Origin: Clostridia bacterium
Lineage (GTDB): Bacteria; Bacillota; Clostridia; Oscillospirales; CAG-272
DNA: 64,000 bases
Reading direction: 5' to 3'
Assembly: GCA_017466445.1 (NCBI GenBank)
Contig: JAFTUC010000029.1
Location: 248,001 to 312,000, forward strand
Part shown: positions 9,477-18,716 of the stretch, piece after piece
Numbering within the stretch: position 1 is the stretch's first letter
Layout: each line of letters opens with the position of its first letter
Program-made: the position numbers and the translations under genes
The notes under the pieces: generated by a model
What the model was told of the DNA's origin: nothing
The model's database searches: none
What the model saw: only the letters and a program-made list of their open reading frames with translations

Positions 9477-9496
9477 AACCCTTCAAAAATTTTAGA

Positions 9497-10723
9497 TCAA
9501 AGCTCGACGCCGTTGAGCTTAAGAAGCTCTCTTGCGCTTTCGACCGAGTCAACGCCCTCTTTGTTCTTGATAGGCGCAAATTCCTTCTGTCTGTCGACCT
9601 CGAAGGAGAGGCAGGAATCTACCATATGGACCATATCGAGAATAAGGGTCTCAAACTTATATCCGTTAGGCTTTTCGGGCTTTACGAGCTCTGCATTCTC
9701 ATCGATATAGGGGATCTTCTTCTCAACGATATGGAGAGGCATTCTCTTATTGAGATTCGATCTGAGCACCTCAATATTGAACATATAGTTGAGGATAACG
9801 CCGAAGCTGTAGAGAAGCTCGCCGCGCTCGTCGCGAAGATTGATCATATCGTCGGTGATCTCATAGTACTCAACGATCGAGGGCTTACCGTCCTCAAGGC
9901 AAAGAACGCCGATCTTTTCCATAGGCTCCGCCTTGCGTACGACCTTAGCGCCGCTCTGACGTCCGGAGGCGATGGTAGCTCCGACGAATGCAGGGGAGTT
10001 GATCCTCTGGAGAACGTTATCGACCGCAAAAATGGTGAGCCATTCTACACCCTTCTTTTCAAGCTTGTCAACGAGACCCGCCTTTTCGAGCGAGGAGAAC
10101 CATCCGCCGTTTCCGTTAGGCGAGAGCGAGAGCTTGTCCTTGCCCTCCATATAGATCTTTCCGTCGTAATCGACCGAGGGAGCCATATCCTGAACAAAGA
10201 AATCAACGTAGTCCTTGTTGTATCCGAAATAATTCTTCTCCTCGAAGAACTTTACCGTGTCCTCGTTATTCTTCTGGCTGGTCATGATGCAAAGGGGCAT
10301 CCACGCGCCCGTCTGCTTAACGACGTCCATCATGTTATTTATGAGGCACTCGAAGATGTAAAGATCGCGGGTGATACCGACGTTGTACATTCCCTTGGGC
10401 TTGTCGCTTCCGAGACGGGTTCCCTGTCCGCCTGCGAGAAGTACCGCACATACCTTGCCCGCCTTGATAGCCTCGATACCAACCTTTTCAAACTCGTCCT
10501 TACGAGCCTCTATCTCGTCGATCTCAAGAGCGCCGAGAGGAGCGAGCTCGCCTCTGTTTTCTATCTCGTCTCTGTTCTTAAGAATATCGAGAAGCTTCCA
10601 ATCGATATTTGCGATCTGGCTTGCGAGACTTTCTCTCGAATCATCGCTGAGCTCATCCCAATATTTGAGCAGATGAGTCTGTCCATGCTGCTGAAGAAGA
10701 TCATAAAGTTCGCTGTAAGTCAT
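9497..10723 (-). CDS. UDP-sugar pyrophosphorylase (UDPGP family; UTP-glucose-1-P or UDP-GlcNAc type)
   Basis: Nucleotidyltransferase that makes a UDP-sugar and pyrophosphate from UTP and a sugar 1-phosphate. The 408-residue product has the UDPGP signature AVLLAGGQGTRLGSDKPKG (near residue 96) and further family segments LCIMTSQKNNEDT, LSPNGNGGWFSSL and EWLTIFAVDNVL. It resembles eukaryotic-type UDP-GlcNAc pyrophosphorylase rather than GlmU or GalU. A GGAGG site precedes the ATG and a good TTTACA-17-TATACT promoter lies about 50 bases further upstream, so the gene starts its own transcript. The product may be UDP-glucose or UDP-GlcNAc for envelope polymers; the sequence alone does not decide. 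Confidence 0.88.
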   Translation of the reverse strand: MTYSELYDLLQQHGQTHLLKYWDELSDDSRESLASQIANIDWKLLDILKNRDEIENRGELAPLGALEIDEIEARKDEFEKVGIEAIKAGKVCAVLLAGGQGTRLGSDKPKGMYNVGITRDLYIFECLINNMMDVVKQTGAWMPLCIMTSQKNNEDTVKFFEEKNYFGYNKDYVDFFVQDMAPSVDYDGKIYMEGKDKLSLSPNGNGGWFSSLEKAGLVDKLEKKGVEWLTIFAVDNVLQRINSPAFVGATIASGRQSGAKVVRKAEPMEKIGVLCLEDGKPSIVEYYEITDDMINLRDERGELLYSFGVILNYMFNIEVLRSNLNKRMPLHIVEKKIPYIDENAELVKPEKPNGYKFETLILDMVHMVDSCLSFEVDRQKEFAPIKNKEGVDSVESARELLKLNGVEL

Positions 10724-10771
10724 TTTGTTAACCTCCGGTCTGACTGAAAAAATTATACTTTTGTACCTTAA

Positions 10772-10800
10772 AGTATATCACACTTTTTTCTCGTTGTAAA
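10772..10800 (-). promoter_or_regulatory. Promoter of the UDP-sugar pyrophosphorylase gene
   Basis: TTTACA (10800-10795), a 17-base spacer and TATACT (10777-10772), with a TG extended -10. The last 13 bases of the spacer before its final base, AGAAAAAAGTGTG, are identical to those of the promoter at 15122-15150. Confidence 0.8.
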
Positions 10801-10872
10801 GAGAAAATATGGAACAATATAAACTTTTTTACATTTATTTTTTGAATATTTTTCATAAAGAGGCAAAGGACG

Positions 10873-10917
10873 AAAAAAAGAAGACCCTCGACAGGGCTTA
10901 CCGAGCCGAGGATCTTC
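10873..10917 (-). terminator. Terminator downstream of the transglutaminase-like operon
   Basis: Stem GAAGACCCTCG (10880-10890) with CGAGGATCTTC (10907-10917), one mismatch. On the minus strand it is followed by seven T (10879-10873). The plus strand also has a T run after it, so it could act in both directions. Confidence 0.75.
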
Positions 10918-10922
10918 GTTTT

Positions 10923-11606
10923 TTATTCACCACCGAGAGCTCTTACGGTCGCATAGGAATAGCTGTAGCTGACCGTAACGTCCGCTCCGATAGAGTCGGT
11001 ATACAAAAGAGTCGCCTTAAGGAGATCTCCCGTTTCCTTATCGCATTCAAGCGTGCATACCGCCTCATACCCGACAACGCTCTCATCAAGAATCGCCTTA
11101 AGGATCACCACACCGTTTTTTTCGGTGAGCTCAGCGTTCTTAAGCGATCTTTTTTCAAGCTTTATCGGAGAAAAATCGATCGTCACGACCTCCTCGTTCC
11201 AGATAATGGAGCCATCCCTCATCTCACCGACCTTGGAATCCTTATCGGCGTAAAGCGTTCCCGATTCTGTTACGATAAAGCTATCGTCAACGCCCGCTTT
11301 TCCGAGTCTGTCATACTCGTATTCGAGCTTACCTCCGTTTTTTTCGGGATCTCCGAGAGTGAGCTTATATCTGCCGCGAAGAGTGACATCGCCTTTGACG
11401 TATTCAAGCTCGCAAAGATATATATCGGGATCCGAATCGGATATTTTTTTTAGTGTTTCCTCGATCTCATCGGTCTGATCGACCGACTTGCCGCCGTCCC
11501 CCTTTTTGCCTTCCTTTTGAAGAAGAACAACAAGCACGGAAACGAGCAGCACGGTCGCTGCAAGGCAGGATATGATCAGTGCAAGTATTTTCTTATTTTT
11601 AAGCAA
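10923..11606 (-). CDS. Membrane-anchored protein of unknown function
   Basis: A 227-residue protein with one hydrophobic N-terminal segment (about residues 7-30, no lipobox cysteine) followed by a hydrophilic domain rich in beta-strand-like stretches, probably exposed outside the membrane. I do not recognise a family. The start is TTG, chosen because GGGGGGTGAT sits five bases upstream and no ATG fits. It follows the transglutaminase-like surface protein by only 13 bases and is closed by a terminator, so the two form a unit. It may assist or anchor that protein, but this is inference from position only. Confidence 0.7.
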   Translation of the reverse strand: MLKNKKILALIISCLAATVLLVSVLVVLLQKEGKKGDGGKSVDQTDEIEETLKKISDSDPDIYLCELEYVKGDVTLRGRYKLTLGDPEKNGGKLEYEYDRLGKAGVDDSFIVTESGTLYADKDSKVGEMRDGSIIWNEEVVTIDFSPIKLEKRSLKNAELTEKNGVVILKAILDESVVGYEAVCTLECDKETGDLLKATLLYTDSIGADVTVSYSYSYATVRALGGE

Positions 11607-11619
11607 TCAGATCACCCCC

Positions 11620-14600
11620 CTATATTCCGAAAAGCCTTTTTATAACCGTCCAGATAAGGACAATGACGGTAAGATATCCGCCGGAGAAGGTATTGAGCAG
11701 GAGTGCGCTCTGATTTGCCTTCGCAAATCCGTCGTTTACCGACTTGATATCTGCGTTATATCTTGCGATCTCGCTTTCAAGGACATCGAGCGGTTCCCTT
11801 GCATCGGGATCCTCAAGATAGATCTTGTCTCTGATCTCGCAAGCCTCGCGTATGCATTCGAAGCGCTCGGAGAGCGTCTTGGCGCTCAAGATCGCATCTA
11901 CCGCGGCTTTAAGATCGGCGGCGGTCTTTTCGTGCTTCGGCTCGGCTATAAAGACAGCGGTATATTCAGCACTCCGAGTAACCGTATCGGGAAGCTCGGG
12001 AGTCCACGATTCGAAGAGATAATCGAACTGTCCGTCGCTCTCGCGCTCGGGGATATCGACGTACGGAATAGAATCCCCGTAATGGAGAGTCAGCGCGGAT
12101 ATCACGCTTCCGTCGTAGTTTTTAAATACTATCCTGTACTCGATGTAGGTCGACTTATAGGAGGGTCTTATTTCCGCGTTTGCGGTGACCTTCTTATATT
12201 TTCCGACCCATCCGTCAAAGGTATAGGAAAATTTATTGTCGCTTGCCTTTTCGGGTGCGGCGGGAGGAGTTGCGTTTTCGCCGTAGAAGACCTCTTCCAC
12301 CTTGATAACGTTTCCTTTTTCATCGTAGAAGGTGATCTTATATTTGGTGACTCCGTCGCTGAACATTGCGTGAACGGTAAGATCCGAGCCGATAAACTCG
12401 ATATCGTCACTCCATCCGACGAAGGTATATACTACTCCTTGCTCGGTCGCTCGTGTCGGTGCTTCTCCGACGTAGACAGCGGCTTTTCCGTATTCGACGT
12501 AGGTCTCGTAAAGCTTCGTGTTATCGTAATTTTCAAAAACGACCTTGTAAACTCTCGGCTTTTCCGAGAACACCGCCTCAAACTCCGCGTCGCCCTCGAC
12601 CGTAAGAGAATCGGAGTATCCCTTCCACTCAAGGAAGGTATATACCGTGCTCACCGACGGTGCCTTTTCGGGCAGTGTATCAGGGAGAACGATATCCTCC
12701 GCGCGTGTTGCCTCGTACGAGAAGAAGACCTCTCCGTCTACGGTAAAGCTTATCTTAAAGCGCGTCTTTCTGTAAATAACGCTCACGGTGATATCGCTCT
12801 CGGCTATTCCCGAAACGGTATCTACCGAGCTCTCGTAGCCGTCGATAACCGGCGACTTCACCGAGTAGCTTTCTCCGTATCCGATATCCGATTTCACGTA
12901 GGTCTCGTATGCCGTATCGCCGCTTTCGTACAGATAGATTATCACAAGAGTGTGTCTGTCAAGTGTATATGTGACAGTTATCTTTTCGTTTTCCTTCTTC
13001 AAAACGCCCGAGACTACCGATTTATCGGGAGTGTATCCTTGGATCTTCGGAGTGGTGATCTCATAAGAGCTTCCCCAGTCCATAACGCTTTCCTTCTTCT
13101 CGATAAGGTCTCCGTTCGAGTAGACGTATTCTACCGTGAGCTTGCAGCGTATGGGGGTATAAGTGACATTTATTTCGATATCCTTATCGACAGTCAGGGA
13201 AACCACGGTCTTGTCCGCTGTATATCCGCCTATTACGGGAGAATTTACGTTGATCTTGTCTCCGTATTCGAGATTTTCACGTATTACGGAGTCTCCCGCA
13301 CTCTGTCCGTTTGAGTAAACGTAGTTTATCTTGACCGTATACGTCGTATGCGAGTAGACTACGGTAATATTAACTCCGCTGTCTCCCATCACACCCTCGA
13401 CCTTAGCGATATCGGGATTGTATTTTGCGATGCTCGGAGATACCACAGAGTAGCTCTCGCCTATCTCGACGTAGTTATCTATATAGCTTTCATGCGCCTT
13501 TTCGCCGTTTTCGTAAACGTAGTCTATCCTGAGCGTTCTGTAGGCACCGTAGACGATCTCCTTATCGACTCCGCCAAGCGGTACCGTTCCCTCTATATCA
13601 TCGTAGGAGGAGGTGGTATAGCCCTCTATTTCGGGAACGGACACGGAAAATTCCTTGCCCCATCCGATCCTTGCATTATAAGTGGGCGCTATTTCACTTC
13701 CGAGGGTATTTGTAAATCTTACCTTGACGTTGAAAAGTATTTCCGAGAGATCGGTCTCAAAAAACAGAGATCCCTTATAATTGCTCGGATCGTCCGCGAC
13801 ACGGAGAGTCGCCACGCTTCCGTTTATGACCATTCCGTAGACATCGCCCTCGCTGTAAGAGCAGGAGGTAAGATATTCTATCGAATCGTGCGTCGGATTA
13901 TAAGCGTAGAGCGAATCCGCGGTGCTTATTACAAGCGAATCGTGATATCTTCCAAGACCGGCGTAGACCGAGGTATAGTAGCCCCCTTGAGACGCCATCC
14001 ATATACAGTCGAGGAACTCTATGCTCGTATAAGAATTGCTTTCAAAATCTATCCTTCCGAGATGGACCCCCATCGGCTTCGTTTTGGTTCCGACAAGAAT
14101 ATACCAATCCTCTCCGAGCGGAGAGATATCTATCTTCGTCTGAATATCGAAGCTCTTTACAAAGAGATGATCGTACGAATCCGAGAAGGTATATCCGGAC
14201 GACCAGCCGTAGTGACCGGTATTTTTTATCGCGTCATCTCCGCAAAGAAAATTATTATAGTAGACCTCGTCGAAGAAATCGGCTCCCGTACCCGACAGGA
14301 CAGGATCATCGTGAGTTATATCCATATGATACCACTCGCCGTCTATCTTGACGCAGTTCCAGACGTGATTCATCTCCGTGCTTGCGACCGAATCGCTTTC
14401 AACACCGAGACGCCCGAGAAGCTCGCTCGCAAGAAGAGTGTACGACTGACAGACTCCCGTTTTTTCAACAAGGAATTTGTAGGCATCGTATATCTCGTAG
14501 TTAACGTCGTAAACGAAATTCTTTACTATGTAGTCGTGAACAAAGAGCGTTTTTTCAAGATCGCTCCAAGAGTAACTCGCCTCGGCTATTATCTCGGACA

Positions 14601-15048
14601 CAAGCCTATCGTACTCGTTTTTTGCCTGAGTCAGAGCATCTCCTTTATAGAGATATTTCGGAAAGACGCATGACACCGCTCCGTTCTCGGAGGTGCTGTA
14701 GGAATAGGCTGCGTCAACGTAGAAAAACTCGGGCTCCGCATTGAGAAGGGATGATATTATGTAGTTTACCTCTTCCACGCCCGGCTTGTACGAGGTAAAA
14801 TCTATACGCTCCGCCTGCTCGGAATATCCGCTCTTCAAGGCATCGTAAACCTTTTTCTGATCGGCGCTGAGCATAGATGCTCCCCGCTCGATAGACACGG
14901 GCTCTGCGGCAGCTTGCGACATGAAGGGTGCGGCAACATCCTCCTGCACGCTCGCGTACGCGGGAAGTGCGGGAGTCACAAAGGCTACCAAAGCTAATAT
15001 AAATGCGAGTATTACCGATACAAACGGTACTGAGCGTGATCCTTTCAT
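11620..15048 (-). CDS. Secreted transglutaminase-like protein with MucBP-like and InlB-type repeats
   Basis: A 1142-residue surface protein. It has a signal peptide (residues 1-31, ending PALPAYA) and a transglutaminase-like cysteine protease domain with a complete-looking triad: Cys200 in TGVCQSYTLLASELLG, His228 in MNHVWN and Asp243 in HMDITHD. A beta-rich middle follows, then four MucBP-like repeats of about 70 residues (each with a YVY-x-NG or YLYESGD core), then three to four InlB B / Flg_new repeats (cores TFVGWSD, TFDGWVG, LFESWTP), and a C-terminal hydrophobic helix for membrane anchoring. No LPXTG motif is seen. ATG at 15048 has AGGAGGG eight bases upstream. Likely role: processing or crosslinking of cell-surface or mucin-associated proteins (inference). 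Confidence 0.85.
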   Translation of the reverse strand: MKGSRSVPFVSVILAFILALVAFVTPALPAYASVQEDVAAPFMSQAAAEPVSIERGASMLSADQKKVYDALKSGYSEQAERIDFTSYKPGVEEVNYIISSLLNAEPEFFYVDAAYSYSTSENGAVSCVFPKYLYKGDALTQAKNEYDRLVSEIIAEASYSWSDLEKTLFVHDYIVKNFVYDVNYEIYDAYKFLVEKTGVCQSYTLLASELLGRLGVESDSVASTEMNHVWNCVKIDGEWYHMDITHDDPVLSGTGADFFDEVYYNNFLCGDDAIKNTGHYGWSSGYTFSDSYDHLFVKSFDIQTKIDISPLGEDWYILVGTKTKPMGVHLGRIDFESNSYTSIEFLDCIWMASQGGYYTSVYAGLGRYHDSLVISTADSLYAYNPTHDSIEYLTSCSYSEGDVYGMVINGSVATLRVADDPSNYKGSLFFETDLSEILFNVKVRFTNTLGSEIAPTYNARIGWGKEFSVSVPEIEGYTTSSYDDIEGTVPLGGVDKEIVYGAYRTLRIDYVYENGEKAHESYIDNYVEIGESYSVVSPSIAKYNPDIAKVEGVMGDSGVNITVVYSHTTYTVKINYVYSNGQSAGDSVIRENLEYGDKINVNSPVIGGYTADKTVVSLTVDKDIEINVTYTPIRCKLTVEYVYSNGDLIEKKESVMDWGSSYEITTPKIQGYTPDKSVVSGVLKKENEKITVTYTLDRHTLVIIYLYESGDTAYETYVKSDIGYGESYSVKSPVIDGYESSVDTVSGIAESDITVSVIYRKTRFKISFTVDGEVFFSYEATRAEDIVLPDTLPEKAPSVSTVYTFLEWKGYSDSLTVEGDAEFEAVFSEKPRVYKVVFENYDNTKLYETYVEYGKAAVYVGEAPTRATEQGVVYTFVGWSDDIEFIGSDLTVHAMFSDGVTKYKITFYDEKGNVIKVEEVFYGENATPPAAPEKASDNKFSYTFDGWVGKYKKVTANAEIRPSYKSTYIEYRIVFKNYDGSVISALTLHYGDSIPYVDIPERESDGQFDYLFESWTPELPDTVTRSAEYTAVFIAEPKHEKTAADLKAAVDAILSAKTLSERFECIREACEIRDKIYLEDPDAREPLDVLESEIARYNADIKSVNDGFAKANQSALLLNTFSGGYLTVIVLIWTVIKRLFGI

Positions 15049-15121
15049 ACGCCTTACCCTCCTTTTCTCGAATTTTATTACATTACGGGCAATATCACCC
15101 GAGTACAACTATCCACCATTG

Positions 15122-15150
15122 AGTATAGCACACTTTTTTCTATCTGTCAA
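15122..15150 (-). promoter_or_regulatory. Promoter of the transglutaminase-like operon
   Basis: TTGACA (15150-15145), 17-base spacer, TATACT (15127-15122), with a TG extended -10. Its spacer shares AGAAAAAAGTGTG with the promoter at 10772-10800. Confidence 0.85.
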
Positions 15151-15170
15151 GCATCGCAGCGGTCATTATT

Positions 15171-15325
15171 TCGGTCGAAAAAGGAGCTGTTTCGGCGAAA
15201 AAAACGAGCGTTTGTCGACAGTTGCGATTTTTTCGTTTTTATAAACAATTATACGCGCGAAAGCCTGCTCTGTTTTTGTCAATTTTAAACAATAGTTTCG
15301 ACAAAAGTATCAAATTGTGTCGAAA
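15171..15325. promoter_or_regulatory. Cluster of Spo0A-box-like sites upstream of the glycogen operon
   Basis: Compared with the 0A-box consensus TTTGTCGAAA: a perfect match on the minus strand at 15305-15296, TTTGTCGACA at 15211-15220 (9/10), TGTGTCGAAA at 15316-15325 (9/10), and a weaker TCGGTCGAAA at 15171-15180 (8/10). All lie between the divergent promoters for the surface protein (15122) and glgB (15351). This suggests control by the sporulation/transition-state regulator Spo0A; the match is by eye. Confidence 0.5.
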
Positions 15326-15350
15326 AATGGTAAAAAGTGTAATAATACTA

Positions 15351-15379
15351 TTGCAATAATTTTCTAAATGTGTTATACT
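15351..15379 (+). promoter_or_regulatory. Promoter of the glycogen operon
   Basis: TTGCAA (15351-15356), 17-base spacer, TATACT (15374-15379) with TG extended -10. The implied leader of about 140 bases contains an inverted repeat (15463-15487, CGTGC/GCACG core flanked by ATAT on both sides) without a T-tract, which might be an operator or leader hairpin. Otherwise no gene is seen between 15151 and 15527. Confidence 0.75.
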
Positions 15380-15527
15380 TGAAATATATCCGTATCTTAT
15401 ATTATGTAAGGATGTGTGTCTGCGGTACATTTTGCAAATAAGATCACTTTTTTCTTACTGTAATATCCGTGCACGCGGCACGAATATACTCTTGTAAAGG
15501 AGCGCTTTTAACTTCAGGGTGACGTTT

Positions 15528-17489
15528 ATGAAAAACAGAAGCTGCAAAACAAATGACGTTGGCGATCTTGCGCAGTTCCTCTTTCATCAGGGAACGAACT
15601 TTCACGCACAGGATTATCTCGGCGTGCACAGGACCGATAGCGAATATATTTTCAGAACGTGGGCTCCCGGCGCAAACGGGATATTCGTAGTAGGCGATTT
15701 CAATTCATGGCAGAAGACAGATCCGATGACGCGCGTCTCGGACATGGGCGTATGGGAGGCAAGGATACGGACTAGTTCCTCCTTTGAAGGAATGCGCTAC
15801 AAGCTCGCGATAACATCGGACGCAGGCGAGCATTACAAGGCAGATCCGTACGCGACCTACAGCGAGACAGGTCTTAAGACCGCATCTATAGTACATACGT
15901 CATCCGATTTTCTCTGGGGGGATGCCGACTGGCTGAACTACAGACGAAGATCGATAGAAAACGGTTACTGGGACCTTCCTCTCAACATTTACGAGGTGCA
16001 TCTCGGATCATGGAAAAAGAAGGATCCCGATGCTGACGAGGATAGTGGCTGCTACTCTTACAGAGAGATTGCCGACCTGCTCGTTCCCTACGTCAAGGAG
16101 ATGGGATACACTCATATCGAGCTGCTTCCCATAACCGAGCATCCGTACTACGCATCGTGGGGATATCAGGTCACGGGATATTTTGCCCCGACCTCACGCT
16201 ACGGCACACCCGAGGATCTTAAATATCTTATAAACAAGCTGCACACCAACGGCATCGGTATCATTCTCGATTGGGTACCTGCTCATTTTCCGAAGGACGA
16301 GCATGGGCTCTGCGATTTTGACGGAACCCACCTTTACGAGTATCAGGGCAAGGACCGTATGGAGCACGTCGAATGGGGCACACGCTGCTTTGACGTTGGA
16401 CGTCCCGAGGTACAGTGCTTTTTGATATCGAGCGCTCTTTACTGGCTAAGAGAATTCCATGCGGACGGGCTCAGGGTGGATGCGGTAGCCTCTATGCTCT
16501 ATCTCGATTACGCGAGAAAGCCGGGCGAGTGGGTACCTAACGTTTACGGCACCAATTTGAATCTTGAGTCGCAGGCGTTTCTGCAAAAGCTCAACAAGGC
16601 GGTATTTGCCGATCTTCCCGACGTTCTTATGATCGCAGAGGAATCGACCGCCTTCGGCAAGGTGACCTCTCCCGTTCACGAGGGAGGACTCGGCTTCAAT
16701 TTTAAATGGAACATGGGATTCTCAAACGATCTTTTCTCGTACGTGAAATGTGACCCACTCTTCAGAAAGGATCTTCACAATTCCCTGACCTTTTCGATAA
16801 CCTACGCCTTTTCCGAAAATTACATCCTTACCGTCTCTCACGACGAGGTCGTACACGGAAAATGTTCGCTCATCGGAAAAATGTTCGGAGATTATGATCA
16901 AAAATTCGCGGGAATGAGACTCTTTCTCGCTTATTTGATGGCACATCCGGGAAAAAAGATGCTCTTTATGGGCTGCGAGTACGGGCAGTTCCGTGAATGG
17001 GACTACGCGCATTCGCTCGAATGGTTCATGCTCGATTACGAAAAGCACGCCACTTTAAAGAAATACACGGCGGCGCTGAACGCCTTCTATCTGAGAACGC
17101 CTCAGCTTTGGGAGATCGACTTTTCCTACGACGGCTTCAAGTGGATCTATGCCGATATGAAGGACGAGAATATATTCTGCTTCAGGCGCTTTGACAAATC
17201 GGGAAACGAGCTTATCGCCGTTATGAATTTTTCGGGAAGCCTTGTAAAGGATCTCAGGATCCCGACAGACCTCGAAGGATATCTCGTCGCCTTTTCAAGC
17301 GATGATACGGAATTCGGAGGAGACGGAATATCAAGCGGTGGGATCATTCGGTCATTTACGGACAAAAGTAACGAAACGAAGTACATAAATGTCGATCTCG
17401 CTCCCCTTTCGGGAATGATGCTCACTCCGATAAACAGCATACAAGCAGAAGACAGGCAAAAAATCACCGAGGAGGTATTTAATAAATGA
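15528..17489 (+). CDS. glgB: 1,4-alpha-glucan branching enzyme GlgB
   Basis: Cuts alpha-1,4 glucan chains and re-attaches them by alpha-1,6 bonds, creating glycogen branches. The product (about 653 residues) has an N-terminal CBM48 domain ([20 protein letters not shown]) and a GH13 catalytic barrel with nucleophile Asp318 in LRVDAVASM, acid/base Glu371 in IAEEST and transition-state Asp439 in [10 protein letters not shown], then an all-beta C-terminal domain. ATG at 15528 is preferred, with AGGGTGA just upstream; a GTG three codons earlier is possible. Its stop overlaps the glgC start by four bases (ATGA), indicating translational coupling. Confidence 0.97.
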   Translation: MKNRSCKTNDVGDLAQFLFHQGTNFHAQDYLGVHRTDSEYIFRTWAPGANGIFVVGDFNSWQKTDPMTRVSDMGVWEARIRTSSSFEGMRYKLAITSDAGEHYKADPYATYSETGLKTASIVHTSSDFLWGDADWLNYRRRSIENGYWDLPLNIYEVHLGSWKKKDPDADEDSGCYSYREIADLLVPYVKEMGYTHIELLPITEHPYYASWGYQVTGYFAPTSRYGTPEDLKYLINKLHTNGIGIILDWVPAHFPKDEHGLCDFDGTHLYEYQGKDRMEHVEWGTRCFDVGRPEVQCFLISSALYWLREFHADGLRVDAVASMLYLDYARKPGEWVPNVYGTNLNLESQAFLQKLNKAVFADLPDVLMIAEESTAFGKVTSPVHEGGLGFNFKWNMGFSNDLFSYVKCDPLFRKDLHNSLTFSITYAFSENYILTVSHDEVVHGKCSLIGKMFGDYDQKFAGMRLFLAYLMAHPGKKMLFMGCEYGQFREWDYAHSLEWFMLDYEKHATLKKYTAALNAFYLRTPQLWEIDFSYDGFKWIYADMKDENIFCFRRFDKSGNELIAVMNFSGSLVKDLRIPTDLEGYLVAFSSDDTEFGGDGISSGGIIRSFTDKSNETKYINVDLAPLSGMMLTPINSIQAEDRQKITEEVFNK

Positions 17490-18715
17490 GTACGTACAAA
17501 AACAAAGAATGCGTGGCAATGCTCCTTGCGGGCGGTCAGGGAAGCCGTCTTTACACGCTTACCGAGAAAACGGCAAAGCCTGCCGTCCTTTTCGGCGGAA
17601 AATACCGTATAATCGACTTCCCCCTTTCAAACTGTGTAAATTCTGGTATAGATACCGTCGGAGTTCTCACGCAGTACCAGCCTCTCGTTTTAAACGAGTA
17701 TATAGGCAACGGTCAGCCGTGGGATCTTGACAGATCGTACGGAGGAGTCATGGTGCTCCCTCCGTATCAGGGAAACAAATCGGCAGACTGGTACAAGGGC
17801 ACCGCGAACGCGATCTATCAGAACCTCAATTTCCTTGACAGATATAGCCCCAAGTACGTTCTTATCCTGTCGGGCGACCACATCTACAAGATGGATTACA
17901 GCGCAATGCTGAATTTCCACAAGGAAAAGGGCGCCGACTGCACGATAGCCGTTCTTGACGTTCCGATCGAGGAGGCTTCCCGATTCGGAATAATGAACAC
18001 GAGAGAAAACGGCGAGATCTTCGAGTTCGAGGAAAAGCCGAAGCATCCCAAGAGCACGAACGCGTCGATGGGAATCTACATCTTCACCTACGAGAAGCTG
18101 AGAAAGCATCTTGTGGATGACGAGGCAAATCCCGAATCGGAAAACGATTTCGGAAAGAACATCATTCCTTCAATGCTCGCAGGCGGAGAAAAGCTCTTCG
18201 CATACCCCTTTGAAGGATACTGGAAGGATGTCGGAACGATCTCCTCTCTTTGGGAAGCGAACATGGATCTTCTCGGAAATCCCCCGAACTTCAATATCCA
18301 CGACAAGAGCTGGCGAATCTATTCGAGAACTCCCGCTCAGCCCGCTCAGTACATAGGAAAGGGAGCCACTCTCTCGTCCTCACTGATAACCGAGGGATGC
18401 GAGATATACGGAAACGTCGAAAATTCGATCATATTCAGCGGAGTACATATCGCTCCCGGCGCGAGCGTCCGTGACAGCGTCATAATGCGCGACGTCGAGA
18501 TCGGCGAGGGCGCAAGGATCGAATACTCGATAATAGACAGTGACGTTAAGGTAGGAAAGAACGCGGTCATCGGTGCTCCGAAAAGTGAGGCGGACGGCAT
18601 CACGGTCATCGGAGGAGGACTCGATATCCCCGACAACGCCGAAATACAAAGCGGACTTATGGTAAACGAGTCGAAGCTCGCCGAGCTTTTATCCGCAGAA
18701 AAGGAGGAAAAGTAA
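17486..18715 (+). CDS. glgC: Glucose-1-phosphate adenylyltransferase GlgC
   Basis: Makes ADP-glucose, the donor for glycogen synthesis, from ATP and glucose 1-phosphate; usually the rate-limiting, allosterically controlled step. The 409-residue product has the nucleotide-binding signature [30 protein letters not shown], the ADP-glucose motif [12 protein letters not shown], and [10 protein letters not shown], followed by a C-terminal left-handed beta-helix with hexapeptide-like repeats. GAGGAGG lies ten bases before the ATG, which overlaps the glgB stop. It is directly followed by glgD, as in other Bacillota where GlgC and GlgD form a heterotetramer. Confidence 0.97.
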   Translation: MSTYKNKECVAMLLAGGQGSRLYTLTEKTAKPAVLFGGKYRIIDFPLSNCVNSGIDTVGVLTQYQPLVLNEYIGNGQPWDLDRSYGGVMVLPPYQGNKSADWYKGTANAIYQNLNFLDRYSPKYVLILSGDHIYKMDYSAMLNFHKEKGADCTIAVLDVPIEEASRFGIMNTRENGEIFEFEEKPKHPKSTNASMGIYIFTYEKLRKHLVDDEANPESENDFGKNIIPSMLAGGEKLFAYPFEGYWKDVGTISSLWEANMDLLGNPPNFNIHDKSWRIYSRTPAQPAQYIGKGATLSSSLITEGCEIYGNVENSIIFSGVHIAPGASVRDSVIMRDVEIGEGARIEYSIIDSDVKVGKNAVIGAPKSEADGITVIGGGLDIPDNAEIQSGLMVNESKLAELLSAEKEEK

Positions 18716-18716
18716 C

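Noticed and set aside
9626-10747. A 373-codon open frame on the plus strand
   Set aside because: Antisense to the UDP-sugar pyrophosphorylase gene, whose catalytic motifs are clear; no motifs in the plus frame.
11572-13314. A 580-codon open frame on the plus strand
   Set aside because: It is entirely antisense to the transglutaminase-like gene, has no ribosome binding site or family motifs, and results from that gene's codon usage.
15463-15487. Riboswitch or terminator in the glgB leader
   Set aside because: Only a short inverted repeat is present, with no T-tract and no match to a riboswitch class I know.
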